Origin: Allacma fusca
Taxonomy: Eukaryota; Arthropoda; Collembola; Symphypleona; Sminthuridae
Direction of reading: 5' to 3'
Length of the DNA: 64,000 bases
NCBI GenBank assembly: GCA_947179485.1
Contig: OX359245.1
Location: 73,643,067-73,707,066, forward strand
Part shown: piece after piece, positions 33,018-45,747 of the stretch
How the letters are laid out: every line of letters begins with the position of its first letter
Position numbering within the stretch: the first letter of the stretch is position 1
Notes under the pieces: generated by a model
What the model was told of the DNA's origin: nothing
Databases searched by the model: none
What the model saw: only the letters and a program-made list of their open reading frames with translations
Program-made: the position numbers and the translations under genes

Positions 33018-35270
33018 TCAGTGCCGAAGAGTCAATAATAATACCTCAGGTCCAAAAGAAATGTGTGGAAAAAGTATCTTTAGATTGGTGACTTTGGCCA
33101 AGTTGATTGGAAGGAAATCGTTGTATGCCGGAGGTACGTCGTTTAAACACGATGCCACAATCATAGGTGTAACATTATCAGAGAATATTTTTATTTCCCT
33201 GCAAGGTCCATTGAATCGCTCACTAAAATTAGCAATTGGAAACGAGTCGTCGAAGAATCGCAGTTCCCTTACAGATCTCAGGTTCATACCTCCAACTTCA
33301 GTAGTCCGAAATAGTGGGGCCAAAACAAGTTTGTAATCTCGCACGAGAACACATGGGACGCCATCATCGCATAGATCATTTGTCAATGCCATATTTACAT
33401 ACACAATATTGAACGGCGACACAACGCGAGCCGATTTAACCATATTTACAATGTCAGATGGATAATAGAGGTGCTCCATTCGGCGCTTCTGAACCTCAAT
33501 TAGACCAAAATCAGCATCAGTGGGCATTCTTGAATGGCCTGGAATTGGATATTTGACATAAAGTCGTTCAAATTGTGAATTTGCTAAGTGTTGCAGTGCA
33601 GCGAACAAAAACCGATTTTTATTCTGGCCTGCTGGATTATCGCAAAAGACACTGAGAGTAGTAACATTAGGAGGAACCACATTATCGACGTACCATAGCA
33701 AGCAAGATATGACTTCATTCGCTCCTGAAAGTGTGTTAAACAAACGCGTTTTTAATAAATGTAATGTAATTTGAAAACCTGAATTTCCGTTGAGCTGATA
33801 ATGACTATTGAACCTTTTTTAGCAAATGTTTCGCTGTAAAGGAACATCGTTGTTTCCCCAGTTTTAATATTTTTAATCCCAAAATTAAAGATCCAAAGCT
33901 GCCTCAAATAAAATTCCTTGTTGATTCGCGTAACCGGCAAAGGAATGTTTTGTTGAAAGTCCATGCAAAGGGCAAAATGATTGTCAGGAAATAATTTCGC
34001 GGATGCCATGTCTCTGTAGAATATATCAGCATATTCTAGATGCTGCTCGTGCATAATAGATGCCCCGCTAATAGCGTCAACATCATTTGGAGTGAGTGTA
34101 CGCAAGGAGTTCAACGAAGTCAAAAATTTGCTACAAGTGTCACATTTGTCAGTTCTAGGACACCCAAACTTAATGTTAAACTCGTTGTTGAAAATATGAC
34201 GAAAAACAGTTAACGTGGCTTGTTTTCGAGTAACGTCGGGGAAGTAATGTAAAAAACGTTCAAACAAAGCTGTAACTGTCCAGTGTGAGTCCATGTAAAG
34301 TCGGTTTGGGTTTTTGTTGACAGAGTAATGTGAGTGTCGAGCTGGGAGAGATTTAAAGAATATCCTCATTAGATCACGTGTAGCATATGTGGTTTTCATT
34401 AGGTGATTAGGATGCTTTCCCCTGCGATCTTCTATATATATCTACCTCCCTGTGAAGTACCTTAAAAAACAAATTCAGAAACATCGAACTATACATTGAA
34501 TATATACAACATACTATATACTGTAATACTGACCGAATATGTAATACTGATGTGTGATAATAATTTAGCCAGTTTATGGAATTATAATCAGCATAATATT
34601 TGTCAAATTTTCAAACATGTTTGCAAGAAAATTAACCGTGAATTATTTGTAAATACCTTTTTTCTGAGACGGCTACGGTTTATACCATGAATTGCCAGAA
34701 AGAATTTTTGGCAAACGTGTACAGTTTTGTACTGAAAGTGAAGTTTGTGAATAAACGTTCTCCTTTTTGTACCGTTTGAAAGTGTATCGACACCAATAAC
34801 TTTTGTACAGCCTCTTAAATATTCGTTTTGAATTTCGTGGCTTCCTTTTCCACAAAATGATTCAAAAATCAGATCTTTTTCAACCTCTGAAATGGATTCA
34901 GAACATCCACAAATGCAATCGATTCTCCTCATTTCACGCTGCTTAACAACAGTTTGCCCACTCGGGTTTTTAAATTCTGTACCTGCACATTGAACTAAAG
35001 CGTGTATAGTTATTCAATCATAGAAATTATACCATTGAAATGAACGTAAAATGTAACAAATCCTTGCGAAAAAACGTATGTTTAGATTTCAAAATAAAGC
35101 TTGTTTCCCATACCAGATACTCTTGCCTTTTTTGCTTTTGTTCGACTCCATTCGGATGGATCACGTTTTCGTTTTTTCCTTTCGTTGTTGGCAAACGTTT
35201 CAGGTTCAAACAAATCGTCATCGATGTTAAGTGGCCGTTCCATGGAAATTTTAAGTCGCGGTTCAAAAGT
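33018..35270 (-). CDS. Multi-exon DUF7869-type transposase-like gene (model incomplete)
   Basis: Exons on the minus strand: about 35270-35114 (basic RKKRKRDPSEWSRTKAKK), 34982-34657 (cysteine-rich start, then VCQKFFLAIHGINRSRL), 34429-33814 (GCPRTDKCDTCSKF, MDFQQNIPLP, YLRQLWIFNFGI) and 33724-33018 (FCDNPAGQNKNRF, GHSRMPTDADFGLIE). Two introns, 34983-35113 and 33725-33813, have GT/AG ends and keep frame. The junction around 34430-34656 is off by one base in my model. The order of motifs matches the widespread animal DUF7869 proteins, which often occur as transposon-like families; the conserved Asp/Glu residues suggest an RNase H-like nuclease, but that is inference. The true first exon and the 3' end (a possible donor follows FGPE) are not resolved. 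Confidence 0.6.
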
Positions 35271-35279
35271 TCATAAAAT

Positions 35280-37008
35280 AAGTGTGCTATAAAGGTAAAA
35301 ACATATCAGTTAAGTTTCTTGATGAGACATGAATAACTAATAGGTTGCTCCTAAATGACGCCCCGAAATAAAGTGAATTGGTATTGTTACGATATCTAGA
35401 GTCGGTGATGAACAAACTTGTTCATTGTTATACCATGAAATTAAATATGTTTTAACTGGTCTGTTAGCAGGATACCCGGCCTGGTTTTGGCTATTTATAA
35501 ATTATATAATAGAGCCCGTGTATGCCGATTTTTTCCAAATAAAATTCTTGTGAGCTTAAAATCAAATTGCGGTAATAAATGTATCACCCCGGCACCACCT
35601 GCGTACCACAATGCACTTATTGAACAAACGTTTAAAACGTCTACCAAACCATTGTAACATTTATGTATCAATGGAAGCACGGGCTCCATATAAATTTGTT
35701 ACTAATGTGTCAATATATTTTAACCTGGATACAACGATACCGAGTCTTGACAAAGCAACCAAAATAGTCAATCAGTTGAACAGTGAATTCTCACTTTACA
35801 ACAAGGGTCTAGCTTTAAGTTTCATTTACTCATACCGGATAACAAGTATTATACTAACTGGTATGTTTGTCATGTCTGGTCTTGATGCTTCAATAAACGC
35901 TAGTCGTATGTAAAAACGGGAAAGCAATGAAATCTCGCGCTATTATTGCTGCTAATTAAAGAGAATATAGTGAGTGAAAACTGTATACACGCATCCCTTA
36001 CTTCAATGTAAAGTGTATTGATGTAATTCTGGCTGATATTAACAACACTTAGTTGAGTTTCAAAGATTTAATTGAGAATTGATGGGTGAATATAACTATT
36101 ACAGCGTATGGCAGAATTCCTTAAAACAGCAACCGTTTGAACTACTAAGATTTGTGCAAAAAAAGTAGTCACTCTTTGTGGGATACTATGTTTTGATAAA
36201 GTGAAAGGCTGTGATAATTTCTAAATAAGGTACGTTTTGCTTCGTTGTCTCTAATTATTGCATGGACAGCTGTATTATTTAATAACAGTTCTCACAAATC
36301 CATAAGATGTTGAAATGAATAACTGCAGGTGGTAGCGACCTCCATTGGTAGTAAAGCAAAACTGATCAAGTGAAAAGCAGTATTAGGGTTTGGGTAAACT
36401 TACCCTATTTTTAAATTCTCAGAGCGTTACCAAAGTTATAATTCCACAAAGCGTGAATAATATTTCAAACGCGTCTTCGTGTTGACAACGGTTTCGCAGC
36501 GGTATTTTTGGTGGATTGCTACCTGCGGTATAATTATGGCTACCCGTCGATTTCTCAAATAATTTGTCGCCAGACAACTAAATGTATTCCGTGAATATAA
36601 ACTGAAGCTACGTGCAGTTAATTCACGCAACATAGATTCAGGGTATATCATTGCCAATTGCATGCATTGTGTTAAATAACCAACACAGCGAGACAGCGCC
36701 GAAATATATAATTTGAACCTGCATGAACCTCTACAGGAAGATATGTTTCGAGACTGCTGTCTGTAGTTGAACAATAACTAGCTCCCAGCCAGGTTTATAT
36801 TTTCTTTGACATTCACGTTTTGTGTTTTATAAAGAAATTACCCGTAAAAATTATCTTTCAGTAGTCAGGGTTGTTCAAAAACTACAGAAGTATCCGAATA
36901 TTCTGAGAATTTCCGCTGCTGCTGAAAATAGTACAAGCATTATTTTAGAAATCCTGTTTTTAAAACTCCTTAAACAAGTGTAAAAATGCTATTTTGTGTA
37001 AAACATAA
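35280..37008. other. Gene-free interior of the 10.2-kb transposon
   Basis: Small frames occur (for example 35495-35913 and 36436-36774) but none shows a family motif or splice support. It could hold upstream exons or a promoter of the DUF7869-type gene. Confidence 0.35.
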
Positions 37009-37010
37009 TA

Positions 37011-38513
37011 CAGTGATTTCCCATATAGTGGTGTGTAAGTGATGTCAAAAATCCTTCCGCTATATAGACATGGCACTATAAATTACTGCCTTAAATTGTG
37101 TTACATAAGTCTCAATACTAAATACAGATAGTGAAACATTTCGCTCATAAAAACACTTCCGCGTAAGTATAACCTATGCATTGTGTAAACGGGAATCTGC
37201 ATTGCAAAACCAAATCCCCTGAAACCAAATGCGTCTTATAAAAGTATCCATTATAACGATGGTTTACTGTACAGTCGACTCTCCTTATGGCCTCTCTCCC
37301 TATAGAGTCACTCTCCCTATAAAGTCATCCTGGGTTCCTCCCAAGCTAAATTACATTATAATTTCTACCTTTATTGTGCCACTCGTTATAGCGTCAGTTC
37401 CTTTTTTGTAGCCTTAAGGTGACAAACGAACCCTTATACCGTCATGTTGACTGATACAAAGCGGCAAATCTAGCTAAAAACATACTGGTACTGCCATTTT
37501 AAAGTTTTTTACTCTTCATTTTGACAATAATTGCATTACCTTATTATGCAGCGACGCTATAAAAGACTGGAAAGAACATATTATTGTAAATATATGTACA
37601 AGTGTAGTTAACGACATTGATTAAGTCCCAACCAGGAAATTCCACATTTCTAAGCTTTTAAAATTACTTTCGTATCCAGTAAAGAACTGATTTTCATAGT
37701 TTTAAAGGAATTGCATTTTCCACTGTTTGACAACTTATGACTACTGAACTTTTGAAAACTTAAAGTGTTATTGAGATTCATAAAATACTTTATTCACTCC
37801 TGACCTTTGTTTTTGAGTGTTTATGGCGTAGAAAACTGAATTAATTAATAATAATTGGGTTTATTCTCATTCTGAATATAGTATGTGCTAATTAAATGAA
37901 CCCAGACATGATTCTAATTTAACTAAAAACGAAAACTTTGCAATCAAACCGTTATTTATTTTATGTGCCTCTATAGCGTCCTTCTCTACGTCGCTTTCTG
38001 GGAGATTTATCGATGTCGTTATAAAGAGAGCCGACTGTAGTTGGTTTGAAATAGTAAACTTGGAAGTGGAAAATGACTTTGGCTTTGCTACTATTGTTCC
38101 CAATCAAACGTGGACTTTCCTGCATTGTCACTGCTCAATCTTTTTTAATATTTAAAATCCTCGGTTCAAATCATAGTTAAAGAAATTGATGTATCATGTG
38201 TAATGGGTAACGTCCAGTTTAAAGATTTTTAGAGGTTGAATAAAAAATCAATTAACTGTCACAATGTTTGTCAATCGTTTTAGCAAAAATTCCTTTTTAT
38301 CATTTAATAGATAATTTTTGATTCATTGCCATTATAAATGGACAAAAACGTCCCATACTGCTTGGAAATCAGGTTACTATAGAAGGAATCCCATTACACA
38401 GTGTACCAGTATAGTATATACCTGTAACATAGCAAAATTATGGGGAGGAGTTTACAGTGCCAATGTAGAGGGAATGTCATCCAAGAATAAATCACTATAT
38501 GGGAAATTTACTG
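37011..38513. mobile_element. TA-flanked MITE (pogo/Tc1-mariner type), outer
   Basis: Left end CAGTGATTTCCCATATAGTG and inverted right end CAGTAAATTTCCCATATAGTG are near-perfect terminal repeats, flanked by TA on both sides (37009-37010, 38514-38515). No transposase is visible. It is interrupted by the MITE at 37272-38037. Confidence 0.8.
37272..38037. mobile_element. TA-flanked MITE (pogo type), nested
   Basis: Ends CAGTCGACTCTCCTTAT and, inverted, CAGTCGGCTCTCTTTAT, flanked by TA at 37270-37271 and 38038-38039. The repeated CTCTCCCTATA-like words inside the left end are typical of pogo/Tigger termini. Lies fully inside the MITE at 37011-38513. Confidence 0.8.
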
Positions 38514-38559
38514 TATGTTTTTAGTTGCTTAAGTAAACTGCATACTCAGAGGAAAGTGT

Positions 38560-39346
38560 TGATGCTACTTTTGAGTAACTTAAGAAATCTCCTGTTAGCC
38601 AGTGTTAGTCCAGACACTGGAAATAATAATCTTTGTTATAGTTCAAAATTGAATACAAAACCAAAATGTTTGAATTAGCTATTGCAAGATCAACAATCAG
38701 TAGAAACAAGAAATATCTGGTTATAACCTTGTAATATTTCTGCAGACGCACAACTTCAATAACGCAGCAAAATAATGCTTTTGATGAAGTTAAGAAATCT
38801 CCAACTATTGAGTGTTGTCGGGGTCTGAAAATCATAAAAGCCGTATTATTGCTCAAAACTGAATTTCAATTATCTAATAAAAAGTAGTATAATTTGATCG
38901 CAAAATATCATACATGAGCTATCATGACTACTCCATCCAAATTGATGATACTGCTTTTGAGGAACTTAAGAAATCTCGTGCTATACTGAGTGTTGGTTCT
39001 GCTACTGAAAAGGACGAAAACATGTTCATCGGTCATTCCTTGCACTATTTAATTTTTCTTGCAAAAGAAAAATAATTGTTACGCTGTCATACATCCGCTT
39101 GATGTTGTAAGCCAAAACTGTAGATACTGCTTTTGAGGAACTTAAGAACTCTCGGGTGAGCTGTCCTTGCTAGTAAGCCTCTTATGGAAATAGAAATTCT
39201 CCTTGATGCTAAGCCGAAGAAAGATAGCCAAAGTAGAGGATACAGAACTGTCGCATGTAGTGACATAGACGATAACCTTGATAATTTTGATAATGCAATC
39301 TGATGAATATTTAGATACTGCTTTTGAGGAACTTAAGAACTTTAGT
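38560..39346. repeat. Right subterminal array: five motif copies in mirror orientation
   Basis: The motif with core GAGGAACTTAAGAAATCTC occurs near 38560 and 38771 (both degenerate), 38948, 39124 and 39313. Spacing is about 175-210 bp. It is the reverse complement of the left-array motif, so both arrays face the interior. Confidence 0.9.
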
Positions 39347-39653
39347 GATTGACGATTTAGCATTTGCTTTCAATAAAATTAAACGTCGTTGAAATCCTCG
39401 CATTGCATTTGAACTACACAGAATAATAAAGATACGGTTCTAATCCTTTGAAAGACACAGCGGGATAACAATGATTGATAACTATTTGTACAGTATACAT
39501 ACGAGAATGGAATCCCGCTGTGCGTCCATCAGTTTTTTACATTTTTGCATATTATTTACATTAATTGTTACATTTGTTTTCTGAAACAGATTTATAAATA
39601 ACCGTTGCCTACAGCAACCAGATTTATATTTTTCGGAGGTACTTTTAGCTTAA

Positions 39654-40640
39654 TCATTCTCAATTGATTCATTTTTCAATTGATTCACTTTTAATTTACT
39701 AAATCAATTCATAGAATATTTAGAGGCGCTGTTGTAAAGAACTTATAAATAACAGACCAAGTGAGAAGGAACCGTGTAAAGGAAGAGAATGAAGATTCTA
39801 TTACTTTTGTTTTACGCTATCTTCCGGCTCTGCTGTTATGACCTGCAAAAATCAATGCTATCAAAAGTGTGACAGAGTGCGTAAATTTCAAAAATTCGCA
39901 GTTTGGGGCCATTGTTGGGTTTTACGATCGTCTGTTCTACTTTAATTTTTGACTATCAGACATTTTTGATACCCAAAACACAACATCAACAAAAGATTCT
40001 TCTTGTCTCAAAGAAAGGGTTAAGGAATGACGGGAAAAATTAAATGGGTTAACGAAATAAAATACAAGTTGAAGTGTGAGTTCTTCCGCAGACCGCTTAT
40101 GCTATGAACACAACCAAATGCACCAAACACAAATAAATGCTGAACTGGGAAATTGTTTATTCGCAGAAATGTTGAGCAATCTAAGAGCGAGACTTTTCCA
40201 ATTTGAAGGCCGTTGATGAAATTATTTCAATTTGAACATATTCCAGTACACTTTCAAATTTAACGCAATTTTGATATCAATACAGTGGTCATCACGGGAA
40301 CGAGTGCGGGAACGGGTTCGGGAAAAAATATTTTGTTCCCAACCGGTTTGGGTACAGGAACAGGAACATACTCAAGTGGACCCGACCGTTGGGAACAGGA
40401 ACAGGAGTGGGAACAGGAAAAATGATCTTTATTTTGTTCCCGTTCCCATCGGGAACGGGTTTGGTTTGTTCTTTTGTTCAGTTCTTGTTTTTTGAACAAA
40501 ACAAAACAAACAACGTCCGTTTTCGAAAAAAACAAATCTAGAACAAAACAAAACCGCGATAAGATAAAACAAAACTATAACAAACTAACCACCACGACAG
40601 CCAGTAAAGAACCTTTTCCAATTTTGAATTTGAAAAAGTG
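39654..40640. other. Gene-free stretch with GGGAAC/GAACAAAAC-rich segment
   Basis: From 40290 to 40560 the DNA is made of GGGAACAGGAAC and GAACAAAAC words, similar to 42120-42265 and 43410-43470. This may be another hAT-type MITE family, but I could not pair terminal repeats with target duplications. Confidence 0.4.
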
Positions 40641-40651
40641 TCTAAAAATAA

Positions 40652-41245
40652 CATGACCTCAAATTGATCTTCGTGAGTCACAAATAGCAACATGATCTCA
40701 AATTGACTTGAGTGAGTCACAAATAGCAACATGATCTCAAATTGACCTGAGTGAGTCACAAATAGCAACATGATTACAAATTGATATTGCAGTATTGAGT
40801 CACAGATAGTCACATGACCTCAAATTGACCTCAGTGAGTCATAAAAAGTTTCATGACCTCAAATTGACCTCAGTGAGTCATAAAAAGTTTCATGACCTCA
40901 AATTGACCTCAGTGAGTCATAAAAAGTTTCATGACCTCAAATTGACCTCCATGAGTTACAACAAGTTCCATGACCTCAAATTGACCTCAGTGAGTCATAA
41001 AAAGTTTCATGACCTCAAATTGACCTCCATGAGTTACAACAAGTTCCATGACCTCAAATGGACCTCAAGGGGTCACATGAAATTCCATGAACCTTAATTT
41101 GACCTCAGTAGGCTACAAGAAATTGTATGACCTTAATTTGACCTCAGTGAGCTTCAAGAAGTTTCATTACCTCATTTTTCGATGGGTCACAAGAATTCCT
41201 ATGACCTTAGTTTGACGTTAGTGGGTTATTAGTAGACCCGTGACC
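40652..41245. repeat. Minisatellite with 39-bp unit
   Basis: At least ten units with consensus containing GTTTCATGACCTCAAATTGA and CAGTGAGTCATAAAAA. The unit length is 39 bp, a multiple of three, so a plus-strand frame at 40825-41097 reads a 13-residue repeat (LTSVSHKKFHDLK). Left units are variant (CACAAATAGCAACATGATCT) and right units decay. No start context or splice signal supports a real gene. Confidence 0.9.
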
Positions 41246-42372
41246 TTATATACACTATATTGGATTTAAAATAACTTCATAATGACCATTAGGAGCTATT
41301 GGAGTGAACGGGTTTATTTACATGTACACCTAGCATTTATGCTTTGAACCGCTGGGCTTATGTAAGTTCAACAAAATCTTTGCACTATTTACAGATCTTT
41401 AAGACCAATCTAAGGTTATTGAACAAAGTGTAACGTAGAATGCCTACTAGATGTCAATGGATTAATTAATTGTTACCTGCAATTACCATAATCTGTACTG
41501 ACATTAGATGTTTGGGTACATCGGATATTGTAAACGAGAGCAATTTCTGTTGAACATCAGTAATTATTTGGACAAATGTCACCTCCACTGCTGAAATGCG
41601 ATTTTATTTTGCTGTTTTTAATAAAATGCCGAAGGATAACTTGAATGCTAAACTATAAACTTTGATTTGATTCCGAAATGCTGAAACTAGTCTGACTGTG
41701 AGTTGACAGGAAGACACAGAAATAAAAGAGGCCTAAGCAATCCAAAAAAAACATACAGGTTATTAATTCAATCAAGGCATCGGGCGAACCCAAATCGATG
41801 CATATCGGTAGTACTAGATAAACCCCACCACAATCGTTTGTTGATATACTATGTCTATACATGCGGTCATCACAGGTCTTGTGGATGCACGTAATTACAT
41901 TACGCCTCACAACCCTAGAAACTATGAACAAACGGTTTGATGAATAGGAGTTGTAAAGCAGATCCGCCTAAAATTAGTTAAATACCGTTTTTTGGTTTTA
42001 ACGTCCTTCGTGCTCGGACCAAATTTACGCCAATTAATTTCTGTATGCTGTAGTACTAATAAACAACATTCAGTTTCACAAATTCCTAACATATTCTACA
42101 TCCGTAGAACATAACAATATGGATTGTTTTTTGAACAATACGGATTGTTCAAAAAACAAAACAAAACAAAACTCGGTGAACAAAACAAAAATCGGTGAAC
42201 AAAACAAAACTCAAATTGTTCTACTTTTGTTCATTTCCGAAGAGAACAAAACAAAACAAAACGAATAAATTACAGCACTACCCACATCTGTTGTTCCCGG
42301 GCTCGGGTGGGTACTTTTACAATCTCCTAGAAACACACTCAAACTTGATCTTGGTAGACTTGAAAGTATTTA
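41246..42372. other. Gene-free stretch
   Basis: AT-rich, with a GAACAAAAC-rich patch near 42150-42265. Nothing coding was recognised. Confidence 0.4.
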
Positions 42373-42380
42373 TTTACATA

Positions 42381-42937
42381 CAAAGATGCATAATTGAATC
42401 ACAGTACATATATCCTTCCTTTAAATGATATCAAACTATTGTCCTACATTTTCCTATATCTAGTGCAAATGTCAGTCTCGAGCCCTACCTACATGCATAT
42501 ATTTTAAAATCAATGACAACTCTGCCTTCCTATATATTTCTATTTCCTGTATAGGTTCATTTGACATACAACACACATGCTTACAGTATCCCTTAAAGAA
42601 ACGTTGGAATTGCATATATCGTTGGCTAAATTATAAAAAGTACCATTTTCAATAGAAATCCCATTTCAAAAACACGTGTTACGAAATGAAAATGGTACCT
42701 TTTAAAATTTAGCCCACGATATCTTCATTAAAAAGTCAATGTAGGCCTTTCTCATGGCCTTTCCTATTCCCTACATACATACTTTTGCTAGGAAGGAGGC
42801 TTCCTATCCTATCCCTACTTTTAATTATTGGATTTTTCATGCCTTCCTTTTCCTACATATAAATTCTTGCAAAGTCCGTTCCTATCCTATAAATATGCCT
42901 ATTTATAGGATCCTTGTAGGAAGGAAATGCATCTTTG
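42381..42937. mobile_element. hAT-type MITE, copy 2 (uninterrupted)
   Basis: 557 bp, from CAAAGATGCAT to ATGCATCTTTG, an 11-bp perfect terminal repeat, flanked by TTTACATA on both sides (42373-42380, 42938-42945). Clearly similar to copy 1 on both sides of the retrotransposon nest. It contains the same imperfect palindrome (about 42617-42722). No coding capacity. Confidence 0.92.
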
Positions 42938-42945
42938 TTTACATA

Positions 42946-45747
42946 TGTATACAATTCAATTTGCATATTCTAATCTACTCTTTTTTCCCGTAGATTCTAC
43001 AGACGGAGCCTGGCCTTAAAGTTTAATAACAACGCTTAACGGCTTGAATGAAAATACAGATCCTGTTTCAGTTTAATAGCTGAATTATGTCCAGTAGCTC
43101 TGAAGTGTTCTACAAATTATATATTATAAAATATATTCAAATAGTTATTATTGGCTTCTGCAATTTCTGCTAAATGTGGAAAAACAAATTTAAAATAACC
43201 AGTGCCGGTATATATTCTTCAGGTACCCTCATCAACACGACTCGGAACATAATTCCTGAAGAATTAAACAATTAGTTATTACGAGGTAACGTTTCGCTTC
43301 GGGGGATTAACCCACCCTGCGTATGCCTGTTTTTTATCTGCAAAATGATGGGCGTGGTATTACTGAAATCCTGGTCATAATTTTTACTACAATTACTTAA
43401 GTACAGTATCACTTGGACCCCGGAACCGGACCGGGAACACAAGCTGTGGGAACGGGTACGGGTACAAAACATTTCCAATTTCGGTGTACAAGAAGTTATT
43501 TCCACTTCTCTGAAGCGGAAGTGACTTGTTGTATCGGAAGACTTAATGTGTTTCAGCAGCACCCTGAAGCAGATGTGGGATTCCGGCACCGATCCCAGAT
43601 GAAACACGTAATTTTTCCATTAGCACGACTTGGCCCACCACCAGGTAAAATATTGTAGCTTTGCACCGATCCGTTTTGTGCACTCTACATTTAATTGAAG
43701 CTGAACAATATACGAATCCCATAAATTTTTTACCACCCGAACGGGCTGAAAACTCGGTTTTTACATTTCTGCAAATTATGCTAAACCCCGTTTCATTATT
43801 ACTTATACGGTTTGGTGGAGAAGAAACGCATGGTATATACTTTATGTATTAGGGGTCCCAGTGGAGGCTAAGTTTCCCACAGAAGACCTGGTAACATTCG
43901 AAATTCTGAATTTAATGTCCTTTTTACAAAACACGCCATTCTGCAGAGTCTATAGGCATGTGATCATTTATTCAATTTACAAAAATTCTTAAAAACCAAC
44001 ACAGCCTCGCGATCAACTTTAAAAACCTTCGATGCATATCAATATTTAATTCTACATTTTATTGATGAAGTTGAACTTTTACGATATTGAGTCTAAGTAA
44101 TCAATAATTGATTGATTTAACACAGCTAAGAACAAAATTACAGAAACTGGATATTATTACCCACGGATCAAACAAGCATGCAATTTTTGTTGCCAGTTTA
44201 CAATGCAAGGAAATACTGAAAATATTTGAAGTAATTAAAAGTTGTTTTTGAAGCATCTCACATTTACCGGAATTCTTTCCTACAATGTGGGCATCCCGAA
44301 TTTCAATCGTAATTTCAGCCAATTTTCTGTCTGTAATCTGCGTTCACAAAGTTGAAGCTAAAAATGCACACATTGGTTCAGATTTTCTGATTTGGCTCAT
44401 TGGCGGCAAATATTCGAAGGCTGCTGGCAAATTATGTACATCCCGTTCATTTGTATTGATAATTTTCACTTAACACAACACCTATTACTTTTTAATGAAG
44501 ACAGCCCTGGAGAATCGTACGATTTACTGGAGATTCGACTCGAAAAGGTTTTTTTGGAGAAGCTCCAGTTGTCGCGCCGTGTTGATGATCTACGTTTTAC
44601 CATTTACGGAACCTTGTGAAAACTTTCTGGACCAGAGTGCTAAACTGATTCAGTATTTTAGAACATGTTGGAAAACATACACAAATATCGCCGATAAATA
44701 AATCGTAGTGCAAAACCGAGAGTCTAACAAATTAGGCCAAAATCTTTGCATCTAACATTATGTAGCTACCCTAAAATGACACGCAATTATTTTACACGTA
44801 ATTCGTACTGACTGAAGTCACTCTTGAGCGTGCGAATCTGATGGATCCGGGTTGCAACCATATAATTAAATAAAAAAATTTAGTGACACAGTGCACTGCA
44901 TATATTGGTCCCCTCTGAGATGGTTCTTCCTATATAGTGGTCATTTCAAATCCTCCCATGAATTTTTCCCTGTATATAGAAGGTACATATATCGAATAGT
45001 GGTGCTCCCGTATAATGGTTTTTGCTGTATGTATAATTATACAATTACCACCAAAATGGTTTCCAAGGTCAATTTTACTCTTTATTGGTTTTCAATGTTA
45101 AAAATTCCAATTGGACTTATAATTAGATTCTCTGTTCAATTATGGAACGACATTCCATACGAAAACATTCCACGAAATAGGTACACTATCTGTTAAAGTA
45201 ATAGCACATAAATAAGTAATTGCATACTTGAGTTATTTTTCATAAAGCTTGAGTACATGCCTGCGGGATTTTGCGACCCATCTTTCGTTCATAGCATGGT
45301 TTTAATTGTGAAACATTGGTACGTAGAATTATTTCCTGGTATTTAAATCATTACATATGTAGATTACATTATCTTACAAATGTGCGTATTAGGATTCTCG
45401 TGAACACAATAAACATACATAGTGGGGTCGAAATCCGGTTTTCTCATCAAACTATGACATTTAACGGACAAGTGATTCAGTATAATCTGATTTTGAGGAT
45501 TTAATACAAAATTGCTTATTTTCTTTATATCGTTTGTAATAAACAATATTAAAAAAACATTAAATTAAAAAAACGTTATTCTATTTTAGCCATAAGATAC
45601 ATGAGGTAAACTCCCTGGATATGATCAATTGAAATCGTTACCTGTCTTAATACAATTGTCGCTTTAATCATAATTACGATAATCTGTCCCAGCTTTTGTA
45701 TATTATTGTGTTTTTGATGAACCTGAATTTTCTGTGTTAATATTTCG
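42946..45747. other. Gene-free stretch left of the Polinton genes
   Basis: Includes a GGGAACGGGTACGGG patch near 43440 and, near 44885-45030, words such as CCTATATAGTGGT resembling the MITE at 37011. The left terminal inverted repeat of the Polinton should fall near the right end of this stretch, but its partner lies beyond the window so the edge cannot be set. Confidence 0.4.

Larger units (their letters stand above)
29419..39649 (-). mobile_element. Proposed 10.2-kb DNA transposon with subterminal repeat arrays and a DUF7869-type gene
   Basis: The left end GCTAAAAGTACCTCTGAGAA and the inverted right end GCTAAAAGTACCTCCGAAAA match at 18 of 20 positions. They are flanked by TCAA (29415-29418) and TTAA (39650-39653), compatible with a TTAA target with one later mutation. 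Inside each end, copies of a motif with core GAGATTTCTTAAGTTCCTC all point inward: eight at the left (29.68-32.27 kb) and five at the right (38.56-39.35 kb). The DUF7869-type gene on the minus strand lies between. The superfamily is uncertain. The two MITEs at 37-38.5 kb inserted later. Confidence 0.65.

Noticed and set aside
36436-36774. 112-codon minus-strand frame
   Set aside because: No recognisable motif or splice signal; kept only as part of a gene-free stretch.
40825-41097. 90-codon plus-strand frame of 13-residue repeats
   Set aside because: Minisatellite translation with no other gene evidence.
40283-42300. A hAT-type MITE formed by the GGGAAC-rich and GAACAAAAC-rich patches
   Set aside because: I could not pair inverted ends or find a duplication; simple-repeat similarity alone is not enough.
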